Part shown: positions 31,556 to 40,346 of the stretch, piece by piece | Position numbering within the stretch: the stretch's first letter is position 1 | Layout of the letters: every line of letters begins with the position of its first letter | Translations under genes and position numbers: made by a program | Source of the DNA: Brevundimonas naejangsanensis DSM 23858 | Lineage (GTDB): Bacteria; Pseudomonadota; Alphaproteobacteria; Caulobacterales; Caulobacteraceae | Length of the DNA: 64,000 bases | Assembly (NCBI RefSeq): GCF_000421705.1 | Contig: NZ_ATXN01000002.1 | Location: forward strand, 620,001-684,000 | Reading direction: 5' to 3' | The notes under the pieces: model-generated | What the model was told of the DNA's origin: nothing | What the model saw: the letters and a program-made list of their open reading frames with translations, nothing else | Databases searched by the model: none

Positions 31556-32653
31556 ATGGCCCTGAAAGTCGCGATCGTCGGCTTGCCCAACGTCGGCAAG
31601 TCCACCCTGTTCAACGCCCTGACCAAGACGGCGGCGGCCCAAGCGGCCAACTACCCGTTCTGCACCATCGAGCCGAACACCGGCGACGTGGCCGTGCCGG
31701 AACCGCGCCTGAACATCCTGGCCGGCATCGCCGGGTCCAAGGAGATCATCCCCTCGCGGATCACCTTCGTGGACATCGCGGGTCTGGTGCGCGGCGCGTC
31801 CAAGGGCGAAGGCCTGGGCAACCAGTTCCTTGCCAACATCCGCGACTGCGACGCCATCGCCTTCGTCGCGCGCTGCTTCGTCGATGACGACATCACCCAC
31901 GTCGAGAACCGCATCGACCCGATCTCAGACCTAGAGATCATCGAGACCGAGCTGATGCTGGCCGACCTGGAGAGCCTGGAGCGTCGCCGCGTCCAGATCG
32001 AGAAGCGCGCCAAGGGCGGCGACAAGGAATCCCAGCTGAACCTCAAGCTGATCGACGCGGCGCTGGAAAAGCTGCGCGACGGCAAGCCCGCGCGTCTGGC
32101 CGAGGTGTCCAAGGAAGACCGCAAGGCCTGGGACATGCTGCAACTGCTGACCGCCCTGCCCGCCCTCTACGTCGCCAACGTCGAGGAAGGCTCGGCCGAC
32201 AAGGGCAATGAGCTGTCGGACCTGGTCGCCAAGCGCGCCGCCGAGGACAACGCCAACTCGGTGGTCATCTCGGCCCAGATCGAGTCGGAGATCGCCGTCC
32301 TGGACGATGAGGAGCAGAAGGAGTTCCTCGAAACCCTGGGTCTGGAAGAGCCCGGCCTGAACCGCCTGATCCGCGAGGCCTACAAACTGCTGGGCCTGCA
32401 GACCTACTTCACCGTCGGCCCCAAGGAAGCGCGCGCCTGGACCATCCCCGTCGGCGCCACCGCGCCGCAGGCGGCGGGCGTGATCCACACCGACTTCGAA
32501 AAGGGCTTCATCCGCGGCGAAACCATCGCTTTCGACGACTATGTCGCGCTGAAGGGCGAAGCGGGCGCCAAGGAAGCGGGCAAGATGCGCGCCGAAGGCA
32601 AGGCCTATATCGTCAAGGACGGGGATGTGATGCATTTCCTGTTCAACAACTAA
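31556..32653 (+). CDS. ychF: Redox-regulated ATPase YchF, 365 aa
   Basis: An Obg-like P-loop protein: VGLPNVGKSTLFNALTKTAA (G1), FVDIAGLVRGASKGEGLGNQ (G3), with the G4 region NVEEG rather than NKxD, which gives ATP preference. The C-terminal TGS domain shows LGLQTYFTVGPKEARAWTIP and HTDFEKGFIRGETIAFDDY. It is a ribosome-associated ATPase linked to translation and oxidative stress. GAGGA lies before the ATG. It is a single gene after the copper-linked operon. Confidence 0.96.
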   Translation: MALKVAIVGLPNVGKSTLFNALTKTAAAQAANYPFCTIEPNTGDVAVPEPRLNILAGIAGSKEIIPSRITFVDIAGLVRGASKGEGLGNQFLANIRDCDAIAFVARCFVDDDITHVENRIDPISDLEIIETELMLADLESLERRRVQIEKRAKGGDKESQLNLKLIDAALEKLRDGKPARLAEVSKEDRKAWDMLQLLTALPALYVANVEEGSADKGNELSDLVAKRAAEDNANSVVISAQIESEIAVLDDEEQKEFLETLGLEEPGLNRLIREAYKLLGLQTYFTVGPKEARAWTIPVGATAPQAAGVIHTDFEKGFIRGETIAFDDYVALKGEAGAKEAGKMRAEGKAYIVKDGDVMHFLFNN

Positions 32654-32735
32654 CTCGAGCAAACAAGGTGGATGCTCCTTCCCGGAAGCGTCCACCCTTG
32701 ACGATGACGGATTCGCCAATCAGTGATCCCCAACA

Positions 32736-32753
32736 CGGTTCGATATCGAACCG
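32736..32753. repeat. 18-bp perfect palindrome before the duplicated-domain gene
   Basis: CGGTTCGATATCGAACCG is its own reverse complement, flanked by CCCC...CGGGG that can extend the stem. It ends 12 bases before the ATG at 32766, so it overlaps the leader or promoter and could be an operator or a translational hairpin. Its regulator is unknown. Confidence 0.6.
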
Positions 32754-32765
32754 CGGGGTTATTTC

Positions 32766-34418
32766 ATGCTGTCTTTCCGTATCCTTCTTGGCGCCGTCGC
32801 GCCCCTGAGCCTGCTGCTGGCGACCTTGGCGGCCCCGGCCGAGGCTCAAGACTCCGCTCCCATTCCCCCCGCTGCCGAAACCGATGAGGACGCGGGACAG
32901 GACGTTGAAGTCGACGCCCCCGCATCTGTCGCTCCCTTGATCGGTGCGGAAAGATTTCTGGCCGAGGTCTTGGGTATGGAGCCGACCGGCGACCCCGTCG
33001 TCTCCGACGTCACGATCAAAGGGCAACCCTTTCTTACCGCGCCGCTTCGCCTGAAAAGCGAAGGCCGGTTGGGCGCGGATATCGCGACCGCCAGCCACCG
33101 GATGGCCGCGGGAGCGCCCGTCGTCCACCGCGAGTTCAAGCCCAGAACGGTCGACCAATCTGAATCCATCCAGGCCTGGTGCGGCCCGGGCGAACAACGC
33201 GGCATGTTCGGCTGGGCGCGCGGCTTTACCGTATGCATGGTCCACACCAGCGACGGCAAAGCCAATCTGGGAACGCCCGTGTTGGCTTACGGCCCCTGGT
33301 GGACGGCGCGTGAAGTCAGTTTCACTTCTGTGGACGCCAGAACGGAGCGGGTCGAGGTGGTTCCGGCGGAGGCCGCTTCAGCCTTCAATCTGACCATCGT
33401 CTATGAGCGCATGCGTAACGACGGCCTGGCGATCCGCGCCGGGATTGAAGGGCCCGGGATGACGGCAGACGCCAAGCCATATCGCTATACGATGCGGCGC
33501 CGCGTCCTGCCCTTGACCGACGGCGTGGCTCGAATGGTCTATGACGGCCAGTTGTTGCAACTCACGCCTCAGGGCGCGGGCGACTCCATAGAGATCAACT
33601 CAGAACGGGTCGCGCCTCCCGTCGATTTCAACGCACTGCTGAAACAAGCCGAGAACCGCGCCGCAACCGCACCCGCCCAAACGCCCGGCGAAGCACGCCA
33701 GACAGATGACAGTCGGCTGGCCCCCACGCCGTTCGTCATCGGCGGCGTAAGGTTGAAGCCGGAAGCGATGACAGCGGGTCAGGGCGTCATCAGTCGAGGC
33801 GGAGTCGTTCTGTCTGGCCCGGCGGAATATGCGCTTACGGGCCGTCTATCGAGACCCCTGAACCTGCGCGCGCCTCTGATCAATGATTTCGCGCCCGAGG
33901 GCATGATCCTGCATGAAGTCGAGTTTGCGCGAACCACCCCGCTGGGCGCGCGAACCATGACCCGCATCTGGTGCGGCCCTATCGGCGCGCCGACGATCTG
34001 GAGCAGCAAGCGCGTGACCATGTGCCTGCGGCGCGGCCAGTCGACCCCGCTTGAGGCTTTCTGGCCGTCCACTGGCCGTCCCTGGCTGGGCACGACCATG
34101 TCGTCCGGCGCTGTGGGCGCGCTTCCGGCTTACGACTTCGAGATCGAGCGGTCGCCTAGCTCGCTGCTTGAGCCCCTGGATGTCAGAGCCGAGATTCAGC
34201 GATTGACCGATGCAGCCGTCACGCTGCGGATCTTCGCTCGCAAGGGCGATGAAGACGCCCTGATCCTGGTCCTCTCGCCGGAGTTCAAGGATGGCGAAGC
34301 GGCAATCCCGCTTTGGAGCCACCGTCTGCTGCTGACGCGTTCGGACGCCGGCGTCACGGCGCGATTCAGCGCGGACGGCGATGGCGAAGGGCCGACCGCG
34401 CAAGGCGTCTATCCCTGA
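32766..34418 (+). CDS. Secreted protein with two homologous halves, unknown function, 550 aa
   Basis: A signal peptide (LLATLAAPAEAQ) and an acidic linker precede two related domains. The first (about 85-190) contains IQAWCGPGEQRGMFGWARGF and TVCMVHTSDG; the second (about 350-450) contains TRIWCGPIGAPTIWSSKRV and TMCLRRGQST. The WCGP...CM pair recurs at matching places, along with a preceding basic strand and a following GPWWT/GRPWLG turn. Each half has two cysteines, suggesting one disulfide each. I know no family with this layout. It is single-gene and lies behind an 18-bp palindrome. Confidence 0.8.
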   Translation: MLSFRILLGAVAPLSLLLATLAAPAEAQDSAPIPPAAETDEDAGQDVEVDAPASVAPLIGAERFLAEVLGMEPTGDPVVSDVTIKGQPFLTAPLRLKSEGRLGADIATASHRMAAGAPVVHREFKPRTVDQSESIQAWCGPGEQRGMFGWARGFTVCMVHTSDGKANLGTPVLAYGPWWTAREVSFTSVDARTERVEVVPAEAASAFNLTIVYERMRNDGLAIRAGIEGPGMTADAKPYRYTMRRRVLPLTDGVARMVYDGQLLQLTPQGAGDSIEINSERVAPPVDFNALLKQAENRAATAPAQTPGEARQTDDSRLAPTPFVIGGVRLKPEAMTAGQGVISRGGVVLSGPAEYALTGRLSRPLNLRAPLINDFAPEGMILHEVEFARTTPLGARTMTRIWCGPIGAPTIWSSKRVTMCLRRGQSTPLEAFWPSTGRPWLGTTMSSGAVGALPAYDFEIERSPSSLLEPLDVRAEIQRLTDAAVTLRIFARKGDEDALILVLSPEFKDGEAAIPLWSHRLLLTRSDAGVTARFSADGDGEGPTAQGVYP

Positions 34419-34611
34419 CGCCCACCACGCCAGGCGAGGCCCGGGCTGGAAAATCCAGCACATAATGTTCCAAAAATAGCGAGAACACCCGGATCGGTTA
34501 GAAAATCTTACTGCCCAGCTGGAATTACTGCAAACCTATGCCCTTGCGAGGACCGGTAAAGCCCTGGATGAATCGGCCTGACTGACGCTGCCAATTCTCC
34601 CGGGGACCATC
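34419..34611. other. Intergenic leader of the sulfhydrylase gene
   Basis: I looked for a SAM-type riboswitch here because the next gene is methionine-related, but no known consensus fits. A small hairpin GCTGGA-aaa-TCCAGC lies at 34443-34457. Base composition is more AT-rich than the flanks at 34460-34530, as in a promoter. Confidence 0.4.
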
Positions 34612-35883
34612 ATGAAGTTCGACACCCTCGCCGTGCACGCGGGCTATGCGCCCGATCCGACCACCAAGTCGGTGGCCGTGCCTATCTATCAGACCACCAG
34701 CTATGCCTTTGACGACACCCAGCACGGGGCCGACCTGTTCGACCTGAAGGTGGCGGGCAACATCTACACCCGCATCATGAACCCTACGTCCGACGTGCTG
34801 GAGCAGCGTCTGGCGGCGCTGGAGGGCGGGGTCGCGGCCCTGACCGTGGCCTCGGGCATGGCGGCCATCACCTATGCCATCCTGACCATCGCCGAGGCTG
34901 GCGACAACATCATCGCCACGGGCGCCCTGTATGGCGGCACCTACAACCTGTTCGCCCACACCCTGCCCCAGTACGGCATTGAGGTGCGCTTCATCGACGC
35001 CGACGACTTCGCGGCGGTGGCGGCCAATACGGATGAGCGGACCAAGGCGGTCTTCTGCGAATCCATCGGCAATCCGCTGGGCAATGTGGTGGACTTCGCC
35101 GCCCTGGCCGACGCCGCCCACGCGCAAGGCCTGCCGCTGATCGTCGACAACACCGTGCCGACCCCCTACCTGACCCGGCCGATCGAGCATGGCGCCGACA
35201 TCGTCGTTCACGCCCTGACCAAATATATCGGCGGCCACGGCACCTCGATCGGCGGCGCCGTCATCGACGGCGGGACCTTCCCCTGGGCCGAGCACAAGGA
35301 ACGCTTCCGCCGCCTGAACGAGCCGGAAGTCAGCTACCACGGCGTAGTCTATACCGAGGCCTTCGGCCCAGCGGCCTTCATCGGCCGGGTGCGTACGGTG
35401 CTGTTGAGGAACACCGGCGCAGCCATCTCGCCGTTCAACAGCTTCCTGATCCTGCAGGGGCTGGAGACGCTGGCCCTGCGCATGGACCGCCACGTCGAGA
35501 ACGCCACGGCCGTCGCCCAGTGGCTGAAGGCGCACCCCAAGGTGGACTGGGTCAACTATGCGGGCCTGGCCGAGCACAAGGATCACGCCCTGATCCAGAA
35601 GTATTTCGGCGGCAAGGCCTCGGGTCTGCTGACCTTCGGGGTGAAGGGCGGCCGCGAGGCGGGCGGCCGCTTCCAGGACGCGGTCAAGCTGTTCACCCGA
35701 CTGGTCAACATCGGCGACGCGAAGTCGCTGGTCTGCCACCCAGCCTCGACCACTCACCGCCAGCTGTCGCCCGACGAACTGAAGAAGGCGGGCGTGACCG
35801 AAGACACCGTCCGCCTGTCGGTCGGCATCGAGCACATCGACGACCTGATCGCCGACCTGGAGCAGGCGCTGGCGGCGGTCTGA
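34612..35883 (+). CDS. metY: O-acetylhomoserine sulfhydrylase/aminocarboxypropyltransferase, 423 aa
   Basis: A PLP enzyme of the Cys/Met metabolism family. It opens FDTLAVHAGYAPDPTTKSVA and contains YQTTSYAFDDTQHGADLF, GNIYTRIMNPTSDVLEQRLA and the PLP lysine in VVHALTKYIGGHGTSIGG. The C-terminal motif VNIGDAKSLVCHPASTTHRQ is also present. The subfamily with the longer insert (about 230-280, ERFRRLNEPEVSYHGVVYTE) is the MetY type, which makes homocysteine from O-acetylhomoserine and sulfide. A strong terminator follows. Confidence 0.93.
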   Translation: MKFDTLAVHAGYAPDPTTKSVAVPIYQTTSYAFDDTQHGADLFDLKVAGNIYTRIMNPTSDVLEQRLAALEGGVAALTVASGMAAITYAILTIAEAGDNIIATGALYGGTYNLFAHTLPQYGIEVRFIDADDFAAVAANTDERTKAVFCESIGNPLGNVVDFAALADAAHAQGLPLIVDNTVPTPYLTRPIEHGADIVVHALTKYIGGHGTSIGGAVIDGGTFPWAEHKERFRRLNEPEVSYHGVVYTEAFGPAAFIGRVRTVLLRNTGAAISPFNSFLILQGLETLALRMDRHVENATAVAQWLKAHPKVDWVNYAGLAEHKDHALIQKYFGGKASGLLTFGVKGGREAGGRFQDAVKLFTRLVNIGDAKSLVCHPASTTHRQLSPDELKKAGVTEDTVRLSVGIEHIDDLIADLEQALAAV

Positions 35884-35903
35884 CCGTCAAAGGCTGACAT
35901 GAG

Positions 35904-35943
35904 AAGGCCCTCTGCCCGGCGATGGACAGAGGGCCTTTCTTCT
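35904..35943 (+). terminator. Rho-independent terminator after metY
   Basis: A perfect 11-bp stem AAGGCCCTCTG / CAGAGGGCCTT with a 12-base loop is followed by TCTTCTT. Confidence 0.85.
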
Positions 35944-35959
35944 TGCGCCTAAGCCGCCT

Positions 35960-37564
35960 CTAGCGTCTCGCCGCCGCGCTGCGGTCGCGGACCTGGCCGA
36001 ACTCCGACGTCGGCTTCCACGTCGGCCACTCGTCGCCGTTGGCGAGTTCTAGCCCCAGGCGATACAGCAGGGTCAGATTCTCAACCGCTGAGCGCAGGTC
36101 CCAGTCCGCCGACCATTCGTCGCTGGGACGGTGATAGTCGGCGCCGAACTTGGCCTTCCACGCCGCCAGTCCCGCTTCGCGTCCGCCCTCGACCCAGTCC
36201 ACGCCGTGCCACGGCATCAGGGCCGGAACCCCGGCGCGGGCGAAGGGGAAGTGGTCCGAGCGATAGTAGAAGTTCTGCTCCGGCTGGCCGTCCTCGGAGA
36301 CATAGCGCCCCTCCTTCTCGGCCAGGGCCTGCAGGTCGTCCTCAAGGCTGTTCTGCCCCTTGCCGAAGATCGGCACGTCCTTCGTCGGGCCGCTGAGAGG
36401 CAGCATGTCGATGTTGATGTCGGCTACAGTCGTCTCCAGCGGATAGACCGGATCGGCGACATAGGCGTAGGCGCCCAGCAGGCCCATTTCCTCCGCCGCC
36501 ATATGGGCGAAGACGATGCTGCGTTTCGGCGTCGGCGCGGCCTTCAGCTGACGGGCCATTTCGACCACGCCGATGGTGCCCGAGGCGTTGTCCCAGGCGC
36601 CGTTGAAGATCTTGTCGTCGCCGGCGGTATTCTCATTGACGCCGACATGGTCCCAGTGGGCCGAATAGATGATGACCTCGTTCGGGCGCTCGCTGCCGGT
36701 GATGCGGGCCAGCAGGTTGTGGGTGCGCAGGATTTCGACCGTCTCCTCGGCCGCGGCGGTGATCCGCACATCCAGAGGGAAGGCGCGGAAATCGCCGGTC
36801 TGGAGCCGGGGCTTCAGCGTCGCCAGATCCACGCCCATTTCGGCGGCTGCATCACGGTTGACGGCGCCGCTGAGCATCAGTTCGGCCGAACCGGGCGTCA
36901 GGGTACGGGTGCGCGTCGCCCCGCCCGTTTCGCGGCGCCACGCAGCGGCGCCCGCGTCGCCGTCGATGATCGTCAGAACCGCGACCGCGCCGCGCCGCTC
37001 GGCCTCGTCGGCCTTGTAGGCGGCGGACTGATAGTTGGTGGCGTAGGGGCCATTGAACAGTTCGCCGTCCGGCTCGCCCGCCACGACCAGGACGACCGCC
37101 CCTGTCACATCCAGATCGCCATAGTCGTCCCAGCCCCGCTCGGGCGCATGGATGCCGTAACCGGCGAAGACGACGGGCGCGTTCGCCACCTGACCGGCCG
37201 CCGCATCGTTCATCGCGCGCAGGGTGAAGTCCGTGCCCGCGATCAGGGCTCGCCCCTGAGACGTCGCGCCAGACCAGGTCAGCGTCGGCTGGCCCTTGGG
37301 CGTCAGCCGCTTCAGATCGATGATCTGCAGCCATTGGCCGTCAGGACCGCCTGGCTCCATCCCCATGGCTTCATACTGAGCCTGCAGCCAGTCCAGCGTC
37401 TTCTTCTCGCCCTCAGTGCCCGGATAGCGGCCCTGGAAATCGTCGGCGCTGATGATGCGGATCTCATCCGACAGGCGCTGGGCCGAAAAGTCCTGGGCCG
37501 AGACCGCGCCCGCGACCAGCAGCAGAGCGGCGGCGGCGACGCCGCGAATGAAGCGGTGGTGCAT
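35960..37564 (-). CDS. M28 family metallopeptidase, secreted, 534 aa
   Basis: A signal peptide (GVAAAALLLVAGAVSAQ) leads to a protease-associated domain (about 125-260, VVFAGYGIHAPERGWDDY) inserted in an M28 peptidase. Zinc ligands and catalytic residues are visible in IYSAHWDHVGVNENT (His, Asp), FNGAWDNASGTIG (Asp), AHMAAEEMGLLGAYAY (Glu pair) and FYYRSDHFPFARAGVPAL (His). It probably removes N-terminal residues from peptides in the periplasm or medium. The next gene upstream (37671-39320) is a paralogue on the same strand, separated by a hairpin. Confidence 0.9.
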   Translation of the reverse strand: MHHRFIRGVAAAALLLVAGAVSAQDFSAQRLSDEIRIISADDFQGRYPGTEGEKKTLDWLQAQYEAMGMEPGGPDGQWLQIIDLKRLTPKGQPTLTWSGATSQGRALIAGTDFTLRAMNDAAAGQVANAPVVFAGYGIHAPERGWDDYGDLDVTGAVVLVVAGEPDGELFNGPYATNYQSAAYKADEAERRGAVAVLTIIDGDAGAAAWRRETGGATRTRTLTPGSAELMLSGAVNRDAAAEMGVDLATLKPRLQTGDFRAFPLDVRITAAAEETVEILRTHNLLARITGSERPNEVIIYSAHWDHVGVNENTAGDDKIFNGAWDNASGTIGVVEMARQLKAAPTPKRSIVFAHMAAEEMGLLGAYAYVADPVYPLETTVADINIDMLPLSGPTKDVPIFGKGQNSLEDDLQALAEKEGRYVSEDGQPEQNFYYRSDHFPFARAGVPALMPWHGVDWVEGGREAGLAAWKAKFGADYHRPSDEWSADWDLRSAVENLTLLYRLGLELANGDEWPTWKPTSEFGQVRDRSAAARR

Positions 37565-37611
37565 GGCGATTCCCTTCAGCCTCCCCCACGAGGCCCGTTT
37601 TGATAGTCATA

Positions 37612-37635
37612 GGGCGGCCTCTTGCGAGGCCGCCC
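37612..37635 (-). terminator. Hairpin between the two M28 peptidase genes
   Basis: A perfect 10-bp stem GGGCGGCCTC / GAGGCCGCCC with a four-base loop (TTGC on the plus strand) lies 36 bases past the stop of the upstream peptidase gene. No T-tract follows on the minus strand, so it could be partial. Confidence 0.55.
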
Positions 37636-37670
37636 CTTACATTTTCGTCATGTTCGTCGCGAAAGACGGA

Positions 37671-39320
37671 TCAACGGCGCTGAGCGGCGCTCTTGGCGCG
37701 CTCGGGGCCGAACTCCGAACCGGCCTTCCATTCGGGCCAGTCACGGCTGTTAGCCAGGTCCTGGCCGACCTTGAACATGACCTCCAGGTCCTGAAGCATG
37801 CCGGCGTAGTCCCAATCGGCCTCCCACTCATCCGCCGCCTGGTGGTAGCGGTTGGCGCGATAGTCGGCAGCCTTGGCCTGACGCGGCTCGATCGGCGCAT
37901 CGACGAAATCGCCGGTCGACGACAGATAGGCCATCGGCACGCCCTTCTTGGCCAGCGGGAAGTGATCCGAGCGGAAGTAGATGCCCGCTGCGGCCCCAGC
38001 ATCGCCGACGAAGCCGCGTCCCTGCGCCGCCGCCGCCGCGATCACCGGCTCGTCCAGCTCCGAATGGCCATAGCCGGTCACGCCCAGCTTGTTCATGCGG
38101 CCGAACACGGCGGCCGAGTCCAGGTTGAAGCCGCCGACGGTCTTCTCCAGCGGATACAGCGGGTTTGCGGCGTAGAATTCCGACCCCAGCAGGCCGCTTT
38201 CCTCGCCGGTGAAGCTGATCATGACGATGGTGCGTTCCGGCTTCGGTCCGGCCGACCACTGACGCGCCAGTTCCAGCAGGCCGGCCGTGCCCGATGCGTT
38301 GTCGATGGCGCCGTTGAAGATGCGGTCGCCGTTGGCGTCCGGCTCGCCCATGCCGATGTGGTCCCAGTGGCCGGTGTACAGGATGGTCTCGTCCGGATGG
38401 GTCGAGCCTTCCAGCTTGGCCACGACGTTGTGGGTGACGATGCGGTCGGTGGCGACGTCGAAGCTGGCGTCGACCGTCGCGCCCTTCAGCTCAACCGGCT
38501 GGAAGTCTCGGCTGCGCGCCTTGATCTTCTCCTGCTCGAAATCGAGCCCGGCGCGGCGGAACAGATCGACCGCCAGATCACGCTGGATCCAGCCTTCCAT
38601 CGCCACGCGTTCGGACGCCGGATCAGCGCGCACGATGTCGAACTGCGGCACGCCCCAGGAGTTGGCGACCGTGGTCCAGCCGTAGGAAGCAGGCTTGGTC
38701 TCGTGCACGATCAGCACGCCCGCAGCGCCCTGACGCGCGGCTTCCTCGAACTTGTAGGTCCAGCGGCCGTAGTAGGTCATGGCCTCGCCGCCGAAGGTGT
38801 TCAGCGACGGGTCTTCAAAGTCGGCGTCGTTGACCAGGACGACGATGACCTTGCCGCGCACGTCGGTCTTGAAGTCGTTCCAATCACGCTCGGGCGCGCT
38901 GATGCCATAGCCGACGAAGACCAGCGGCTTGTCCTTCAGGTCGACCGCAGCGCCCGGCAGGCGCGTCGTCATGGTGACTTCCTGGCCCTGGGTCAACGAC
39001 TGGCTCCAGTCGCCCAGCTTCAGCCGGCCCGTGACGTTGGAAACGGCGAAACGGTTCAGCCCGACCGCCTGGGTCCAACCGCCGTTCTCACCGCCCGGCG
39101 CGAAGCCAGCGGCGGCGTACTGGCGGCTCAGATAGTCGATTACCTTCTGCTCGGCCGGGGTGGCGATGCCGCGTCCCTCGAAGCTGTCATCCGACAGGAC
39201 GCGGATATCTTCGGAAATGCGCGCGGCGTCGAAGGCCGGCGCGGTCTGGGCCTGTGCGGCGGCCGCCGCGCCCAGGGCGGCGGCGAAGGCCAGAACGGCG
39301 ATGGAAGATGAAATACGCAT
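37671..39320 (-). CDS. M28 family metallopeptidase paralogue, secreted, 549 aa
   Basis: A signal peptide (SIAVLAFAAALGAAAAAQAQ) is followed by the same domain order as its neighbour. VFVGYGISAPERDWNDFKTD is the protease-associated domain, and LYTGHWDHIGMGEPDANG, FNGAIDNASGTAGLLELARQ, ISFTGEESGLLGSEFYA and IYFRSDHFPLAKKGVPMAY hold the zinc and catalytic residues. Both end in a similar WPEWKAGSEFGPERAKSAAQ tail, so they arose by tandem duplication. Substrates may differ between them, but the sequence does not tell. Upstream lies a terminator shared with the convergent-side cytochrome operon. Confidence 0.9.
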   Translation of the reverse strand: MRISSSIAVLAFAAALGAAAAAQAQTAPAFDAARISEDIRVLSDDSFEGRGIATPAEQKVIDYLSRQYAAAGFAPGGENGGWTQAVGLNRFAVSNVTGRLKLGDWSQSLTQGQEVTMTTRLPGAAVDLKDKPLVFVGYGISAPERDWNDFKTDVRGKVIVVLVNDADFEDPSLNTFGGEAMTYYGRWTYKFEEAARQGAAGVLIVHETKPASYGWTTVANSWGVPQFDIVRADPASERVAMEGWIQRDLAVDLFRRAGLDFEQEKIKARSRDFQPVELKGATVDASFDVATDRIVTHNVVAKLEGSTHPDETILYTGHWDHIGMGEPDANGDRIFNGAIDNASGTAGLLELARQWSAGPKPERTIVMISFTGEESGLLGSEFYAANPLYPLEKTVGGFNLDSAAVFGRMNKLGVTGYGHSELDEPVIAAAAAQGRGFVGDAGAAAGIYFRSDHFPLAKKGVPMAYLSSTGDFVDAPIEPRQAKAADYRANRYHQAADEWEADWDYAGMLQDLEVMFKVGQDLANSRDWPEWKAGSEFGPERAKSAAQRR

Positions 39321-39404
39321 ACAGGCTCACCCCTCGGAGAATTCGATGCTGGGACCGTAGTCAGCCCGCTCGCAGGTGTCGACTGCCGAAAGGCGCTGAG
39401 CAGC

Positions 39405-39445
39405 CATGAAAAAACCCGCCGGATCGCTCCGGCGGGTTCTTTCGT
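39405..39445. terminator. Terminator downstream of the bc1 operon
   Basis: A perfect 10-bp stem AACCCGCCGG / CCGGCGGGTT is flanked by AAAAAA on the left and TTCTTTCG on the right. On the minus strand the A-run becomes a U-tract just after the cytochrome c1 gene. Confidence 0.85.
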
Positions 39446-39465
39446 TTCGATCAGACAATCGCGCC

Positions 39466-40341
39466 TTAGTGGGCGACGCCCTTCCAGATGCGGCGGTAGC
39501 TGGCGTAGGTCACGCCCGCGAAGGCCAGCAGGAAGATGATGACGCCGAAGCCCATCTGCTTGCGCTCGACCATCTTAGGCTCGGAGGTCCAGGCGATGAA
39601 GGCGGCGACGTCCTTGGACATCTGGTCCACCGTCGCCTCGGTGCCGTCGTCATAGGTGACCTGGCCGGCGCTCAGCGGCGGCGGCATGGCGATGAAGCCG
39701 CCCTTGGGCACGTCGCCCTTGCCGGTCCAGAACGGGGTCATGTCGCCGGCCATATAGGGGTTGTAGTGCTGGGTCTCGGTCATCTTCAGGCCAGCCGGCG
39801 GAGCGGAATAGCCCGACAGCAGCGAGTAGATGTAGTTGGCGCCGTCGTGACGCGCCTTGGCCATGACCGACAGGTCCGGCGGCATGGCGCCGCCGTTGGC
39901 CGCAGCCGCAGCCGTCGGGTTCGGATAGGGGTTGGGGAAGCGGTCGGCCGTGGTGGCGTCGCGCATCAGGGCCTCGCCCGTTTCCGAGTCGATGTCGCCG
40001 ACCTGGATTTCCTTGGCCAGCGCCTTCACGACCGGGTTGTCGTTCGGGTTCGGATACTTCGGATTCCAGAACGGGCCGTGCTTATCGCCCAGGTTGCGGA
40101 AGTGCACCATATCCATGCCGTGGCAGGAGGCGCAGACTTCGCGATAGACCTTATAGCCGCGTTGCAGCTGGCCCTGATCGAAGGTGCCGAACGGCCCGGC
40201 GAAGCTGAAGCCGCCGTCGCGCGGATGCTTGGCGCCCCCGGCGGCCATCGCCGGAGCGGCGATGGCGACCAGGCCGACAGCGGCCGTCACAGAGACAAGG
40301 ATCTTGCGGAAGGACACGGTCTTTTTCTCGTTGCTCATCAT
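39466..40341 (-). CDS. petC: Cytochrome c1 of the bc1 complex, 291 aa
   Basis: A signal peptide (LVSVTAAVGLVAIAAPAMAA) is followed by the c-type heme site REVCASCHGMDMVHFRNL (CxxCH), the axial-ligand region MPPDLSVMAKARHDGANYIY and YNPYMAGDMTPFWTGKGD, and a C-terminal anchor (GFGVIIFLLAFAGVTYASY). It passes electrons from the Rieske protein to cytochrome c. The true start is the ATG at 40341, eight bases after the cytochrome b stop; the ORF extends upstream into petB but only as a shadow. Here b and c1 are separate, unlike the fused form in Bradyrhizobium. Confidence 0.95.
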   Translation of the reverse strand: MMSNEKKTVSFRKILVSVTAAVGLVAIAAPAMAAGGAKHPRDGGFSFAGPFGTFDQGQLQRGYKVYREVCASCHGMDMVHFRNLGDKHGPFWNPKYPNPNDNPVVKALAKEIQVGDIDSETGEALMRDATTADRFPNPYPNPTAAAAANGGAMPPDLSVMAKARHDGANYIYSLLSGYSAPPAGLKMTETQHYNPYMAGDMTPFWTGKGDVPKGGFIAMPPPLSAGQVTYDDGTEATVDQMSKDVAAFIAWTSEPKMVERKQMGFGVIIFLLAFAGVTYASYRRIWKGVAH

Positions 40342-40346
40342 CGCGC

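Noticed and set aside
34419..34611. SAM-II-type riboswitch before metY
   Set aside because: The region lacks the conserved pseudoknot sequences I would expect; only scattered weak similarities were found.
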